Notes: generated by a model not told the origin, from the sequence alone. Counted from the stretch's first letter, positions 14,895 to 22,521 are shown. The stretch is DNA of 33,604 nt from JBDIAR01 sp039812545 (GCA_039812545.1 JBDIAR010000009.1:1-33604); one strand, 5' to 3'. A program made the numbers and translations.

Positions 14895-15584
14895 TCAGGC
14901 CACCGGATCCGGTGGGCTCAGGCGGACCCCGACGCCGCGAACGCTGTGCAGATACACCGGATCGGCGGCGGTCTCACCGAGTTTGCGCCGCAGCCAGGAC
15001 AGGTGCACGTCGACCGTTCGCTCGGCACCTCCGTATGCCTGTTGCCAGACTTCGGCGAGGATCTCTCGTTTCGTGACGACCTCGTTCTGGCGCCGGACCA
15101 GCAGGGTGAGCAGGTCGAATTCCAGGCGGGTCAGGTCGAGGTCGTACTCCCCCAGGCTCGCTCGGCGGGCCGTCGGGTCGATCCGCAGTTCGCCGGCGAC
15201 GAGGGGCTCCTCCGGCCCCGGCGAACCGGTGCGCCGCAGGACGGCGCGGATCCGAGCGTCCACCTGGTCCACCGTGAACGGCTTGACGACGTAGTCATCC
15301 GCGCCGGCGTCCAGGGCCGCCACGACGGACCGGTCGTCGTCCTGCGCCGTCACCACGATCACCGGCGTACTGGTCACCGCGCGCAGCATCGACAACACCG
15401 TTCGCCCGTCGACGTCGGGCAGTCCGAGATCGAGGAGCACGATGTCGGGCCTGGTGTCGAGCACGAGTTGCAGACCCGGCATACCGGCAGACGCCGCCGA
15501 CACCACATGGCCGCGCTCGCGCAGCGCACGGATCACGGATCGGGTGACGTCGGGGTCGTCCTCGACGAGGACCACGTGTGCCAC
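14895..15584 (-). CDS. OmpR-family response regulator
   Basis: A 229-residue regulator. The receiver domain (about 1-120) has the acidic pair in VLVEDDPDV, phosphoacceptor Asp 52 in VLLDLGLPD, Thr in VIVVTAQDD and Lys 101 in YVVKPF. The winged-helix domain (about 130-225) has LTRLEFDLLTLLVRR, REILAEVWQQAYGG, RTVDVHLSWLRRKLG and VRGVGVRL, the recognition region of OmpR/PhoB proteins. It starts with GTG at 15584 and runs without a gap into the histidine kinase. The promoter must lie in the 65 bases shared with the divergent membrane-anchored protein, which makes that protein a candidate target. Confidence 0.93.
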   Translation of the reverse strand: MAHVVLVEDDPDVTRSVIRALRERGHVVSAASAGMPGLQLVLDTRPDIVLLDLGLPDVDGRTVLSMLRAVTSTPVIVVTAQDDDRSVVAALDAGADDYVVKPFTVDQVDARIRAVLRRTGSPGPEEPLVAGELRIDPTARRASLGEYDLDLTRLEFDLLTLLVRRQNEVVTKREILAEVWQQAYGGAERTVDVHLSWLRRKLGETAADPVYLHSVRGVGVRLSPPDPVA

Positions 15585-15649
15585 AGTGGCTACCGTACGT
15601 CACAGCGGGGGTCGTGGTGGCGCAACCGGGCAGACCGGAGGAGGACGCG

Positions 15650-16174
15650 ATGACGGCGCATCGAGGCGGGCCGGCGCGTTTCGTGGCGCTCTGGCTGCTG
15701 GTCGTCGCGGTTTGCGGAGGCGCCAGTTGGTGGGTGATCGAGCGGGTCGGTCGGGAGACCGGCGCGAGCGCCTGGCGCGTCCCGACGACGTCCGCGTCGG
15801 GCACGACCGCCGCCGGGACCGCGGCACCCGTGGGTTCCAACACGTCCGCCGCGTCGACGTCGGCGTCGGCGTCGGCAAACCCCGCGCCGAAACCCTCGGT
15901 CGTCCCGCCCCCCGACCCCATCACCACGGCGTCCGCGCCGAACCGGCCCAACCCGCCCGCGGTCACGGTCCGCAGTTTCGCCACCCCCGCCGGGACGGTC
16001 ACGGCGTCGTGCCGGGGTTCGGTGATCGAGTTGCGCTCGGCCGTCCCCCGCGACGGTTACCAGGTGTCCCAACACAGCGAGGACGGTCAACTCGAGGTGA
16101 AGTTCCAGGGCGCCGGCGACGAATACGAGGTCCACGTCAGCTGCCGAACCGGCACACCGGTCCGCTCGGACTGA
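15650..16174 (+). CDS. Membrane-anchored extracytoplasmic protein divergent from the two-component system
   Basis: A 174-residue protein. After a short N-terminus comes one membrane span (VALWLLVVAVCGGASWWV, about residues 12-30), a Ser/Thr/Ala/Pro-rich linker (about 45-110), and a compact C-terminal domain of about 65 residues with VRSFATPAGTVTASCRG and a second cysteine in YEVHVSCRTG, which could form a disulfide. No family name can be given with confidence. The ATG at 15650 follows GGAGGAG. It is divergent from the response regulator gene, so it may be a regulated output or accessory sensor of that system. This is inference from position only. Confidence 0.7.
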   Translation: MTAHRGGPARFVALWLLVVAVCGGASWWVIERVGRETGASAWRVPTTSASGTTAAGTAAPVGSNTSAASTSASASANPAPKPSVVPPPDPITTASAPNRPNPPAVTVRSFATPAGTVTASCRGSVIELRSAVPRDGYQVSQHSEDGQLEVKFQGAGDEYEVHVSCRTGTPVRSD

Positions 16175-16206
16175 GCCGACGGCACCCACCGTGCCACACT
16201 GGAGCG

Positions 16207-16866
16207 ATGTTCAACGTCTTCGGGGGCGGTCCCAAGACCCGCATTCCCACAGCCGCCGACGCGCTGCCCGGTCGCGCCGAGCGCCCGTATGCCGTCGCGC
16301 CCCGTCACGTGGTGCTCGACGCGCCGCTCGAGGGGCCGTGGCCGGCGGATGCGCAGGTCCTCCATCTCGCGCTCGGTTGCTTCTGGGGTGCCGAGAAGGT
16401 GTTCTGGAATCAGCCCGGCGTCATCGTCACGGCGGTCGGGTATATGGGGGGATTGACGCCGAACCCGACCTACGAGGAGTCGTGCACCGGACTGACCGGG
16501 CATACCGAGACCGTGCGGGTGGTGTACGACCCGAAGGCGACCTCGGCCGGCGAGTTGCTGCGGGTGTTCTGGGAGCACCACGACCCGACCCAGGGGATGC
16601 GCCAGGGCAACGACGTGGGCTCGTGCTACCGGTCGGCGATCTACTGGACCACCCCGGAACAGGCCGAAGCGGCATACGCGACCCGGGACGCATACCAGAA
16701 ATCCTTGTTGGACAACGGGTTCGGCGAGATCACGACGGAACTGCGGTCGGCCGATGACGCCGGGCCGTTCTATCTGGCCGAGGACTACCACCAGGGCTAC
16801 CTGCACAAGAACCCCGGCGGGTACGACTGTCACGTCCGCTCCGGCGTCGCCTGCCCGCTGCCCTGA
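16207..16866 (+). CDS. msrA: Peptide methionine (S)-S-oxide reductase MsrA
   Basis: A 219-residue protein with the catalytic motif LALGCFWGAEKVF (Cys 58). GYMGGLTPNPTYEESCTGLTGHTE, VRVVYDP, FWEHHDPTQGMRQGNDVGSCYRS and YHQGYLHKNPGGYDCH are the conserved MsrA blocks. The enzyme repairs the S-epimer of methionine sulfoxide using thioredoxin or mycoredoxin-linked electrons. The N-terminal extension of about 50 residues is usual in actinobacterial MsrA, and resolving cysteines are present near the C-terminus (GYDCHVRSGVACPLP). A GGAG lies close before the ATG at 16207. Three motif copies fall inside it (16287, 16499, 16671). Confidence 0.95.
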   Translation: MFNVFGGGPKTRIPTAADALPGRAERPYAVAPRHVVLDAPLEGPWPADAQVLHLALGCFWGAEKVFWNQPGVIVTAVGYMGGLTPNPTYEESCTGLTGHTETVRVVYDPKATSAGELLRVFWEHHDPTQGMRQGNDVGSCYRSAIYWTTPEQAEAAYATRDAYQKSLLDNGFGEITTELRSADDAGPFYLAEDYHQGYLHKNPGGYDCHVRSGVACPLP

Positions 16867-16915
16867 TCCGGCTGCCGCGACGAACAGGAACTGCCTGAGC
16901 GCTGCACCCGCGGGC

Positions 16916-16935
16916 GGTCGCCGAGCAGAGCGACC
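16916..16935. terminator. Hairpin between convergent msrA and carbonic anhydrase genes
   Basis: GGTCGC (16916-16921) and GCGACC (16930-16935) pair around an 8-base loop in the 83-base gap between the two stop codons. A short C run follows on the + strand. The stem is only 6 bp, so this is a moderate call. Confidence 0.5.
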
Positions 16936-16949
16936 CCCCTGTCGGATTG

Positions 16950-17483
16950 TCAGGCGACGGGTTCGAGCAGCCCGGTGTCGACGTCGTAAAGGAAGCCGCC
17001 GACGAGCACCGACTCGGGGATCATCGGGTGCGTCCGCACCCGAAGCACGTCCTTGACGATCGAGGCGTACTGGTCGGAGATCGGGTTGAACATCATCCAC
17101 CGCGCGTCCAGCCCAGCCGCCTGCGTGACGCGATCCTGCATGGCCGCCTCGCTGGAGGAGGCCATCGCACACCGGGTGTGCTGGACGACGAGGATCCGCG
17201 ACACATTCAGCAGGTGAACGCTGAGGACGAGCGCGGCCAGCATCGACGGCGTGACATGACCACCGGGGTTGCGCAGGATCTTGGCGTCGCCGGGCAACAG
17301 CCCGATCATCCCCAGCGGGTCGATGCGCGAGTCCATGCAGGTCACCATCGCGACGCCGGCGTGCGCCACCCCGTCGAACCCCTTGAGGTTGTGGGTCGAC
17401 GCGAACTCCGCGTTCGCCGCCAGCAGATCGGCGAAGCCTTCGATGACGGCGGGCTCGGGACGCGCGGGCGTGGAGTCGGTCAC
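16950..17483 (-). CDS. Beta-class carbonic anhydrase
   Basis: A 177-residue protein. The zinc ligands and active dyad are visible: VTCMDSRIDP (Cys 49, Asp 51, Arg 53) and VVQHTRCAM (His 102, Cys 105). LRNPGGHVTPSMLAAL replaces the usual RNAGG. The arrangement matches the small beta-CA of M. tuberculosis (Rv1284). It interconverts CO2 and bicarbonate in the cytoplasm. The start is taken as GTG at 17483 because the conserved sequence begins there; the frame upstream runs through the antisense of the YigZ gene and has no conserved content. No clear ribosome-binding site is seen, so a leaderless message is possible. It converges with msrA. Confidence 0.88.
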   Translation of the reverse strand: MTDSTPARPEPAVIEGFADLLAANAEFASTHNLKGFDGVAHAGVAMVTCMDSRIDPLGMIGLLPGDAKILRNPGGHVTPSMLAALVLSVHLLNVSRILVVQHTRCAMASSSEAAMQDRVTQAAGLDARWMMFNPISDQYASIVKDVLRVRTHPMIPESVLVGGFLYDVDTGLLEPVA

Positions 17484-17610
17484 GTGTCGAGCGTAGCCGC
17501 GAGGCGCCGGGTTCGCCCGGCCGCACGTCGTGGCTTGCGGCACACCGCTCAACTCGTGCGCCGGATCGTGCCGTGCGATCGTGCTGCGCGAGTTCGTGGT
17601 TTCATCAGCC

Positions 17611-18315
17611 ATGACCGACCGCGCCACCGCCGAGGGCCCGTATGCCGTGCCGTGGCCCCAGGCATACCTCACCTTGGCGGTCGGCGGTCCCGCGGTCGAA
17701 GCGGAGCTCGAGGTGAAGCGCTCCCGGTTCCGCTGCCGCCTGGAGCGGGTCGAGGACGAGGCGGCCGCGCGTGCCGTCGTCGAGACCGCGCGGCGGGAGC
17801 ATTGGGACGCCCGGCACCACTGTTCGGCCTTCGTTCTCGGGCCGCCGCCCACCCCGGTCGAACGCTCCAGCGACGACGGCGAACCCTCCGGGACCGCCGG
17901 TGCGCCGATGCTCGAGGTCCTGCGCGGACGGCATACCTCGGATGTGGTCGCCGTGGTCACCCGCTGGTTCGGCGGGGTCCTGCTGGGCACCGGCGGGCTG
18001 GCCCGGGCCTACGGCGGCGCGGTGAGCGCCGCCCTGGACGCCGCCTTCGACGCCGGCGCCCTGGTCCGCCGGGAACAGCGCCGGCTGGCTCAGGTGAGCG
18101 TGCCGGTGGCCGAGGTCGGGCGGATCGAGTCTGGCCTACGGGCGGGCGGATTCCAGGTGACGCGAACGGCATACCTGGGCCTGACCGCACACGTGGAACT
18201 CGCCGTTCGACCAGATCAGGTCGAGGCGCTCACCACGCTGGTAGCCGCCTCGACCGCAGGACGCAGTCGCGCGGCCCTCGCGGACCTTGCCTGGGTGGAC
18301 GCGGGTTCGCTCTGA
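17611..18315 (+). CDS. yigZ: YigZ/IMPACT (UPF0029) family protein
   Basis: A 234-residue protein with the complete family signature: KRSRFRCRLERVEDE, DARHHCSAFVLG, DDGEPSGTAGAPMLEVLRG and VTRWFGGVLLGTGGLARAYG (N-terminal Impact domain, about 30-145), followed by a ferredoxin-like C-terminal domain (about 155-230). Family members bind nucleic acid or ribosome-associated factors, but the bacterial role is poorly defined. The gene has an inverted pair of GTATGCC motifs in codons 10-19 (17640 and 17661) and two more copies downstream (17930, 18168). No strong ribosome-binding site precedes the ATG at 17611. The bioY gene starts 26 bases after its stop. Confidence 0.9.
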   Translation: MTDRATAEGPYAVPWPQAYLTLAVGGPAVEAELEVKRSRFRCRLERVEDEAAARAVVETARREHWDARHHCSAFVLGPPPTPVERSSDDGEPSGTAGAPMLEVLRGRHTSDVVAVVTRWFGGVLLGTGGLARAYGGAVSAALDAAFDAGALVRREQRRLAQVSVPVAEVGRIESGLRAGGFQVTRTAYLGLTAHVELAVRPDQVEALTTLVAASTAGRSRAALADLAWVDAGSL

Positions 18316-18334
18316 CGGCGGCTTTGCGCCATGA

Positions 18335-18349
18335 TTGAACTATGTTCAA
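18335..18349. promoter_or_regulatory. BioQ-like operator overlapping the bioY start codon
   Basis: TTGAAC (18335-18340) and GTTCAA (18344-18349) are a perfect inverted repeat around TAT. The core TGAAC-N3-GTTCA is the site known for BioQ, the TetR-family repressor of biotin genes in mycobacteria and corynebacteria. Here it encloses the bioY ATG (18342-18344). The assignment is by motif and by the transporter gene it controls; no bioQ gene is in the window. Confidence 0.75.
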
Positions 18350-18953
18350 ATCCCGGACCTCGCGGCTGACCGCACGCGACCTCGCGCTCGTCGCCGCCTT
18401 CGCCGCCCTCATCTGTGTGCTCAGCCAGGGCGCGATCTACCCGTTCGGGAACACCGTCCCGATCACCCTGCAGTCGCTCGGGGTGATGCTCGCCGGGGCA
18501 CTGCTCGGCTGGAAGCGCGGGGCGCTGGCCGTCCTCACCTGGCTGGTGCTCGGCGCGGCGGGCCTGCCGGTCTTCGCCGGGGGCACGTCCGGGCTCGCCA
18601 AGTTCGTCGGGCCGACCGGGGGGTACCTGTTCGGTTTCCTGGTCGGCGTCGTGGTCATCGGCTGGTTGGTCGAGCGCGCCGCTCCCGGGTACACCCCGGT
18701 GCGCGGGTTCTTCGCCAATGTCGCCGGACTCGTCGCGATCTACGCCTGCGGCATCCCGGTGACCGCGATGGTCGTGCACACCAAGACGATCTGGGCCATC
18801 GCGCAGAGCACGACGACCTTCCTGCCCGGCGACCTGATCAAGGCCGTGGTCGTGGCCGGGGTCGCCGCCGCGGTGCACCGCGCCATGCCCGAATTGCTCG
18901 TCGGGTCGCCGCGCCGGGCGGCCGATCTGCCCGAGCGCATACCCGCTCCCTGA
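18342..18953 (+). CDS. bioY: Biotin transporter substrate-binding component BioY
   Basis: A 203-residue membrane protein with about six spans. ALVAAFAALICVLSQGAIYP, VPITLQSLGVMLAGALLG, GAAGLPVFAGGTSGLAKFVG and GPTGGYLFGFLVG are the BioY signature; the last supplies biotin-binding residues. BioY is the S-component of an ECF transporter and works with the ATPase and transmembrane subunit encoded just downstream. There is no Shine-Dalgarno sequence before the ATG, and the BioQ-like operator sits on it, which suggests a leaderless or near-leaderless message repressed when biotin is plentiful. The C-terminus after about residue 180 is polar and not conserved. Confidence 0.93.
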   Translation: MFKSRTSRLTARDLALVAAFAALICVLSQGAIYPFGNTVPITLQSLGVMLAGALLGWKRGALAVLTWLVLGAAGLPVFAGGTSGLAKFVGPTGGYLFGFLVGVVVIGWLVERAAPGYTPVRGFFANVAGLVAIYACGIPVTAMVVHTKTIWAIAQSTTTFLPGDLIKAVVVAGVAAAVHRAMPELLVGSPRRAADLPERIPAP

Positions 18954-18993
18954 CGCCCCCCCACCCACGAACCCCCTTGATCCACGAGAGCGC

Positions 18994-19680
18994 ATGATCC
19001 ATCTCGAGAACGTCACCCACGCATACGGCGAACGCATCGTCCTGCGCGACGTCTCAGTGGACCTGGTCGAACCGCGGATCGGCGTGATCGGGGCCAACGG
19101 CTCCGGCAAATCGACCTTCGCCCGGCTTCTCAACGGCCTCGTGGTCCCCACGCAGGGGCGGGTCGTCGTCGACGGCCTGGACACCGCCGGGCAGGGGGCG
19201 GCCGTGCGCCGACGGGTGGGGTTCGTGTTCTCGGACCCGGACGCCCAGATCGTCATGCCGACGGTTCGCGAGGACGTGGAGTTCTCGTTGCGCGGCTCCG
19301 GGCTGGACAAGGCGGCGATCGGCGAGCGGGCGAGCACGATCCTCACCCGGTTCGGCCTCGGCGATCACCTCGATCATCCGGCACATCTGCTCTCCAGCGG
19401 GCAGAAACAGAACCTCGCGATGGCCGCCGTCCTCGTCCGCGAACCCGAGATCCTGGTCTGCGACGAACCCACCACGCTGCTCGACCTGCGGCATACCGCT
19501 CGGGTGGGGGCGCTGTTGCGGACCCTGCCCCAACGGGTCGTCCTGGTGACCCACGACCTCGACCTGGTCGCCGACTGGCCCCGAGTGCTCGTCTTCGAGG
19601 ACGGACGGATCGTCTGCGACGCGCCGGGCGAGGTCGCGGTGCCGCGGTACCGCGCCCTGATGGCCGAGGTGCCGGCGTGA
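18994..19680 (+). CDS. bioM: ECF transporter ATPase, biotin module (EcfA/BioM)
   Basis: A 228-residue ABC ATPase. Walker A is GANGSGKST (about 33-41), the Q-loop region is VGFVFSDPDAQIVMPTV as in energy-coupling-factor ATPases, the signature is LLSSGQKQNLAMAAVLV, Walker B is ILVCDEPTTLLD and the H-loop is VLVTHDLDLV. Placement between bioY and a T-component gene identifies it as the biotin transporter ATPase. It probably works as a homodimer, since no second ATPase gene is present. The stop overlaps the next GTG start by four bases (GTGA). Confidence 0.92.
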   Translation: MIHLENVTHAYGERIVLRDVSVDLVEPRIGVIGANGSGKSTFARLLNGLVVPTQGRVVVDGLDTAGQGAAVRRRVGFVFSDPDAQIVMPTVREDVEFSLRGSGLDKAAIGERASTILTRFGLGDHLDHPAHLLSSGQKQNLAMAAVLVREPEILVCDEPTTLLDLRHTARVGALLRTLPQRVVLVTHDLDLVADWPRVLVFEDGRIVCDAPGEVAVPRYRALMAEVPA

Positions 19681-20282
19681 CGGGGCTGGGGGCGGCCGTC
19701 GGGGTCGGCGATTCGTGGCTGCACCGGGCCCGGGCGGGCGTCAAACTCGGCGGGCTGGTCGCCTTCTCGGCGATCTGCGTCGCGTTTCGTAGTGTGCCGG
19801 TCGTCTGCGCGGCGGCCGTCGTCGTCGCCGTCCTGTATGCCGTCAGCGGCGTGGGCTGGATCGGGTTGCGGCGTCAGGTGCGGCCGGTCCTCTGGTTCGT
19901 CGTGTTCCTCGTGCCGTTCCACGCCCTCGCCTCGGGCTGGCTGGAGATGGTCGCCTTCGTCGGGCTGCTCGTCGTCACGGTCGCCGCCGCGGGATTGGTC
20001 ACCGAGACCACCCGGGTGAGCGACATGCTCGACGCGTTGACGACCGCGATGCGTCCCTTGCGGGTGATCGGCGTCGATCCGCAGCGGGTCGCGCTGGTGC
20101 TGTCGATGACGATTCGCGGCATACCCGTGGTCCACGGCATCGTCGCCGAGACCCGGGACGCGCGCCGGGCCCGCGGTCTGGACCGCAGCACCAAGGCCCT
20201 GGTCACGCCCGTTGTGATCCGGACCATCCGGCACGCCGAACGGACCGGTGAGGCGATGGCGGCGCGCGGTTTCGACGACTGA
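19677..20282 (+). CDS. bioN: ECF transporter transmembrane component, biotin module (EcfT/BioN)
   Basis: A 201-residue membrane protein with about five spans. DSWLHRARAGVKLGGL starts the family, and ETRDARRARGLD and GEAMAARGFDD are the two coupling motifs with the Ala-Arg-Gly core that contact the ATPases. It starts with GTG overlapping the stop of the ATPase gene, so the two are coupled. It completes the bioY-bioM-bioN operon. Two motif copies fall in it (19835 and 20118); the second forces the rare ATA codon in RGIPVV. Confidence 0.92.
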   Translation: MTGLGAAVGVGDSWLHRARAGVKLGGLVAFSAICVAFRSVPVVCAAAVVVAVLYAVSGVGWIGLRRQVRPVLWFVVFLVPFHALASGWLEMVAFVGLLVVTVAAAGLVTETTRVSDMLDALTTAMRPLRVIGVDPQRVALVLSMTIRGIPVVHGIVAETRDARRARGLDRSTKALVTPVVIRTIRHAERTGEAMAARGFDD

Positions 20283-20359
20283 GTGCCCAGTGTGTGGCCG
20301 CCCACCACCGACCCCGCGCCCCGACCTCTGCCGCCCCGGCGCGAGGGCCGCTCCGCAAA

Positions 20360-20379
20360 AATCGCCCGATCGGGCGATT
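20360..20379. repeat. 20-base perfect palindrome, first of a related pair
   Basis: AATCGCCCGA (20360-20369) is followed directly by its inverse complement. It lies 78 bases after the bioN stop and shares the core CGCCCGATCGGGCG with the second palindrome. It may be a terminator, an operator or a dispersed extragenic palindrome. Confidence 0.85.
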
Positions 20380-20407
20380 CTGGACGTCCCCACGCCCCGG
20401 CGGCCCC

Positions 20408-20435
20408 CCAATTTCGCCCGATCGGGCGAAATTGG
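20408..20435. repeat. 28-base perfect palindrome, second of a related pair
   Basis: The half-site CCAATTTCGCCCGA (20408-20421) is followed directly by its inverse complement. The centre is 52 bases from the centre of the first palindrome, close to five helical turns. The lipoprotein gene starts 76 bases further on. The remainder of the 228-base gap holds no recognised element. Confidence 0.88.
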
Positions 20436-20510
20436 AGCGCTCAACAGGTGGGGGCTCAACCGCTATCCGTCGACAGGGTGCGAGACCGGAACCGGTTCTA
20501 GAGTTCGATC

Positions 20511-21170
20511 ATGACCCGGGTGGAGAGCGAGCGACGAGCAGCGGCATACCGGACAGGGATTCGCCGTGCAGGCGTCGTCCTGGTCTCCGCCGCCGTTGCG
20601 TTGGGAGGGTGCAAGGGTATGCCGGGGCCGGACTCGGCACCCACCCGCACCACGGCGACGGTCGCGTCCCCGAGTGTGTCGCCCAGTGGCGATGACGACA
20701 CGATCAGCGGTTCGACGGTCGGCGACCGGCTGCGGACCTTCCTGGCCACCCGCACCTCGCTCGGCGTCACGACGCTGGACTGCGACCCCCTCGCGCGCCG
20801 CGCCGGCGCCCGGGGGTCGTGCCGGCTGGTGTTCAGCGACGGCGCCGGATATGGGGTGGACGCTCTCGTACGCGATCCCACGACAACCCCGCCCGACCTG
20901 GTGTTCGACCTGACGCTGACCACGCCGATCCCCGCCGCGGTCGTCGAAACCAATGTGCTCACCCTGCTGCGCACCAAGTTCCCCGGCGGGGCCCCGGTCT
21001 CCGCCAAGTGCAAGCCGCTGGGTCCGGCCGTCAGGTCCCGGACCACCTGTCTGCTCACCGGGAAGTCGGGCCTGGTGTATGCCGCCGACGTCACCTTGGC
21101 CGGTTGGAACGACGCCGTGCCGAGGCTCGCGGTCCAGGTCGCCGCCACCCCGACGAGCCGGCCGATCTGA
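20511..21170 (+). CDS. Lipoprotein with two DUF4333-like repeats
   Basis: A 219-residue protein. A basic N-terminus, a hydrophobic stretch and the lipobox ALGGCKG (Cys near residue 34) mark a lipid-anchored outer-surface protein. After a Thr/Ser-rich linker come two similar domains, each with a Cys pair: one around TLDCDPLARRAGARGSCRLV and one around SAKCKPLGPAVRSRTTCLLT. Both resemble DUF4333, with a disulfide-linked hairpin and a following Gly-Tyr/Val strand. Function is unknown. The ATG at 20511 gives a complete signal peptide; no clear ribosome-binding site. Two motif copies of opposite orientation lie in the signal and lipobox region (20543, 20617) and one near the C-terminus (21077). 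Confidence 0.75.
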   Translation: MTRVESERRAAAYRTGIRRAGVVLVSAAVALGGCKGMPGPDSAPTRTTATVASPSVSPSGDDDTISGSTVGDRLRTFLATRTSLGVTTLDCDPLARRAGARGSCRLVFSDGAGYGVDALVRDPTTTPPDLVFDLTLTTPIPAAVVETNVLTLLRTKFPGGAPVSAKCKPLGPAVRSRTTCLLTGKSGLVYAADVTLAGWNDAVPRLAVQVAATPTSRPI

Positions 21171-21187
21171 CGGCATACCCATCGGTA

Positions 21188-21211
21188 GCCTCCCCCACTA
21201 CGCTGGGAGGC
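21188..21211 (+). terminator. Hairpin after the lipoprotein gene
   Basis: GCCTCCC (21188-21194) and GGGAGGC (21205-21211) pair around a 10-base loop, 18 bases after the stop codon and 70 bases before the PFK start. A copy of the GGCATAC motif (21172-21178) lies just before it. Confidence 0.6.
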
Positions 21212-21280
21212 GAGCCCGCCCGGGAACGCCTCCGGCGGCCGCCCCTGGCACGACCGGTGTACCCGCCCCAAGGAGATGAC

Positions 21281-22498
21281 ATGACCATTCGCAAGGTAGC
21301 CATGCTGACCGCCGGGGGGTATGCCCCGTGCCTGTCCGCCGCCGTCGGGCTGCTCATCGAGCGGTACACCGAGATCATGCCGGACGTCGAACTGATCGGG
21401 TACAAGCACGGCTATCACGGCCTGCTCTCGGACAACTTCATCCCCGTCGACGCCGCCACCCGCGCCAACGCGCACATCCTCACCAAGTTCGGTGGCAGCC
21501 CGATCGGCAACAGCCGGGTCAAGCTCACCAACCTCAAGGACCTCGTCAAGCGCGGCCTGGTCAAGGAGGGTGAGAACCCGCTGGAGGTGGCGGCCGGCAA
21601 GCTGCGCGACGCCGGGATCGACATCCTGCACACCATCGGCGGCGACGACACGAGCACGACGGCCGCCGACCTGGCGGCATACCTGCACGAACAGGGCTAC
21701 GAACTCACCGTCGTCGGGCTGCCCAAGACGATCGACAACGACATCATCCCGGTCCGCCAGAGCCTGGGTGCCGACACCGCCGCCGAACAGGGCGCCGTCT
21801 TCGCGCGCAACGTGATCGCCGAACACGGCTCCAACCCGCGGATGCTCATCATCCACGAGGTCATGGGCCGCAACTGCGGGTGGCTGACGGCGGCGACCGC
21901 GCAGAAGTACCAGGCCTGGCACGCCGCGCAAGAGTGGGTGCCGCAGTTCGGTCTGTCCGCGGAACGGTGGGCGATCCACGGGGTGTACGTCCCCGAGCTT
22001 GACATCGACATGCCCGCGGAGGCCGCGCGGCTGAAAAAGGTCATGGACGAGGTCGGCTGCGTCAACATCTTCTTGTCCGAGGGCGCCGGCGTCCACGAGA
22101 TCATCGAGGAACTCACCCGGTCCGGGCAGGAGGTGCCGCGCGACCCGTTCGGGCACGTCAAGCTCGACATGATCAACCCGGGCGCGTGGTTCGGCAAGCA
22201 GTTCGCCGCGATGCTCGGCGCCGAGAAGGTCATGGTGCAAAAGTCCGGGTACTTCTCCCGGTCCGCCGCCGCCAACGAGACCGACCTGGCGCTGATCTCC
22301 ACGATGGTCGACAAGGCGGTCGAGGCCGCGCAGGCCGGCACACCGGGCTTGGTCGGACACGACGAGGAGCAGGACGACGCGTTGCGCGCCATCGAATTCC
22401 CGCGGATCAAGGGCGGCAAGAAGTTCGACGCGAGCCAGGCGTGGTTCCAGGAGGTCCTGGACCGGACGGGGCAGCTTCCGCAGCAACCGCGCCGCTGA
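21281..22498 (+). CDS. pfp: Pyrophosphate-dependent 6-phosphofructokinase
   Basis: A 405-residue protein of the PfkA superfamily. TAGGYAPCLSAAVG is the first phosphate loop (about 10-23). TIGGDDTSTTA (about 118-128) has GGDD where ATP enzymes have GGDG, and GLPKTIDNDI (about 147-156) has Lys at the position that marks PPi enzymes. EVMGRNCGWLTAATAQK is the substrate region. It interconverts fructose 6-phosphate and fructose 1,6-bisphosphate with PPi/Pi, and is reversible. The length of about 405 residues is typical of the actinobacterial PPi enzymes. AAGGAG lies at a good distance before the ATG at 21281. It converges with the TrxR-like gene and is followed by a strong hairpin. Confidence 0.93.
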   Translation: MTIRKVAMLTAGGYAPCLSAAVGLLIERYTEIMPDVELIGYKHGYHGLLSDNFIPVDAATRANAHILTKFGGSPIGNSRVKLTNLKDLVKRGLVKEGENPLEVAAGKLRDAGIDILHTIGGDDTSTTAADLAAYLHEQGYELTVVGLPKTIDNDIIPVRQSLGADTAAEQGAVFARNVIAEHGSNPRMLIIHEVMGRNCGWLTAATAQKYQAWHAAQEWVPQFGLSAERWAIHGVYVPELDIDMPAEAARLKKVMDEVGCVNIFLSEGAGVHEIIEELTRSGQEVPRDPFGHVKLDMINPGAWFGKQFAAMLGAEKVMVQKSGYFSRSAAANETDLALISTMVDKAVEAAQAGTPGLVGHDEEQDDALRAIEFPRIKGGKKFDASQAWFQEVLDRTGQLPQQPRR

Positions 22499-22521
22499 CG
22501 TTTCGGACGGGCCGCCGACCT

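Noticed and set aside
13602..15653. Long + strand open frame of 683 codons over the two-component system
   Set aside because: It lies entirely antisense to the histidine kinase and response regulator, which have complete motifs. Its product is Arg/Gly/His-rich without domains.
16950..17990. Long leftward frame joining the carbonic anhydrase to upstream sequence
   Set aside because: The upstream 170 codons are antisense to yigZ and have no carbonic anhydrase content; the enzyme begins at GTG 17483.
20283..20695. Open frames across the twin palindromes
   Set aside because: Their apparent repeats (ARSGD, PDRAKLE) are only the palindromes read in different frames. No ribosome-binding site or family match was seen.
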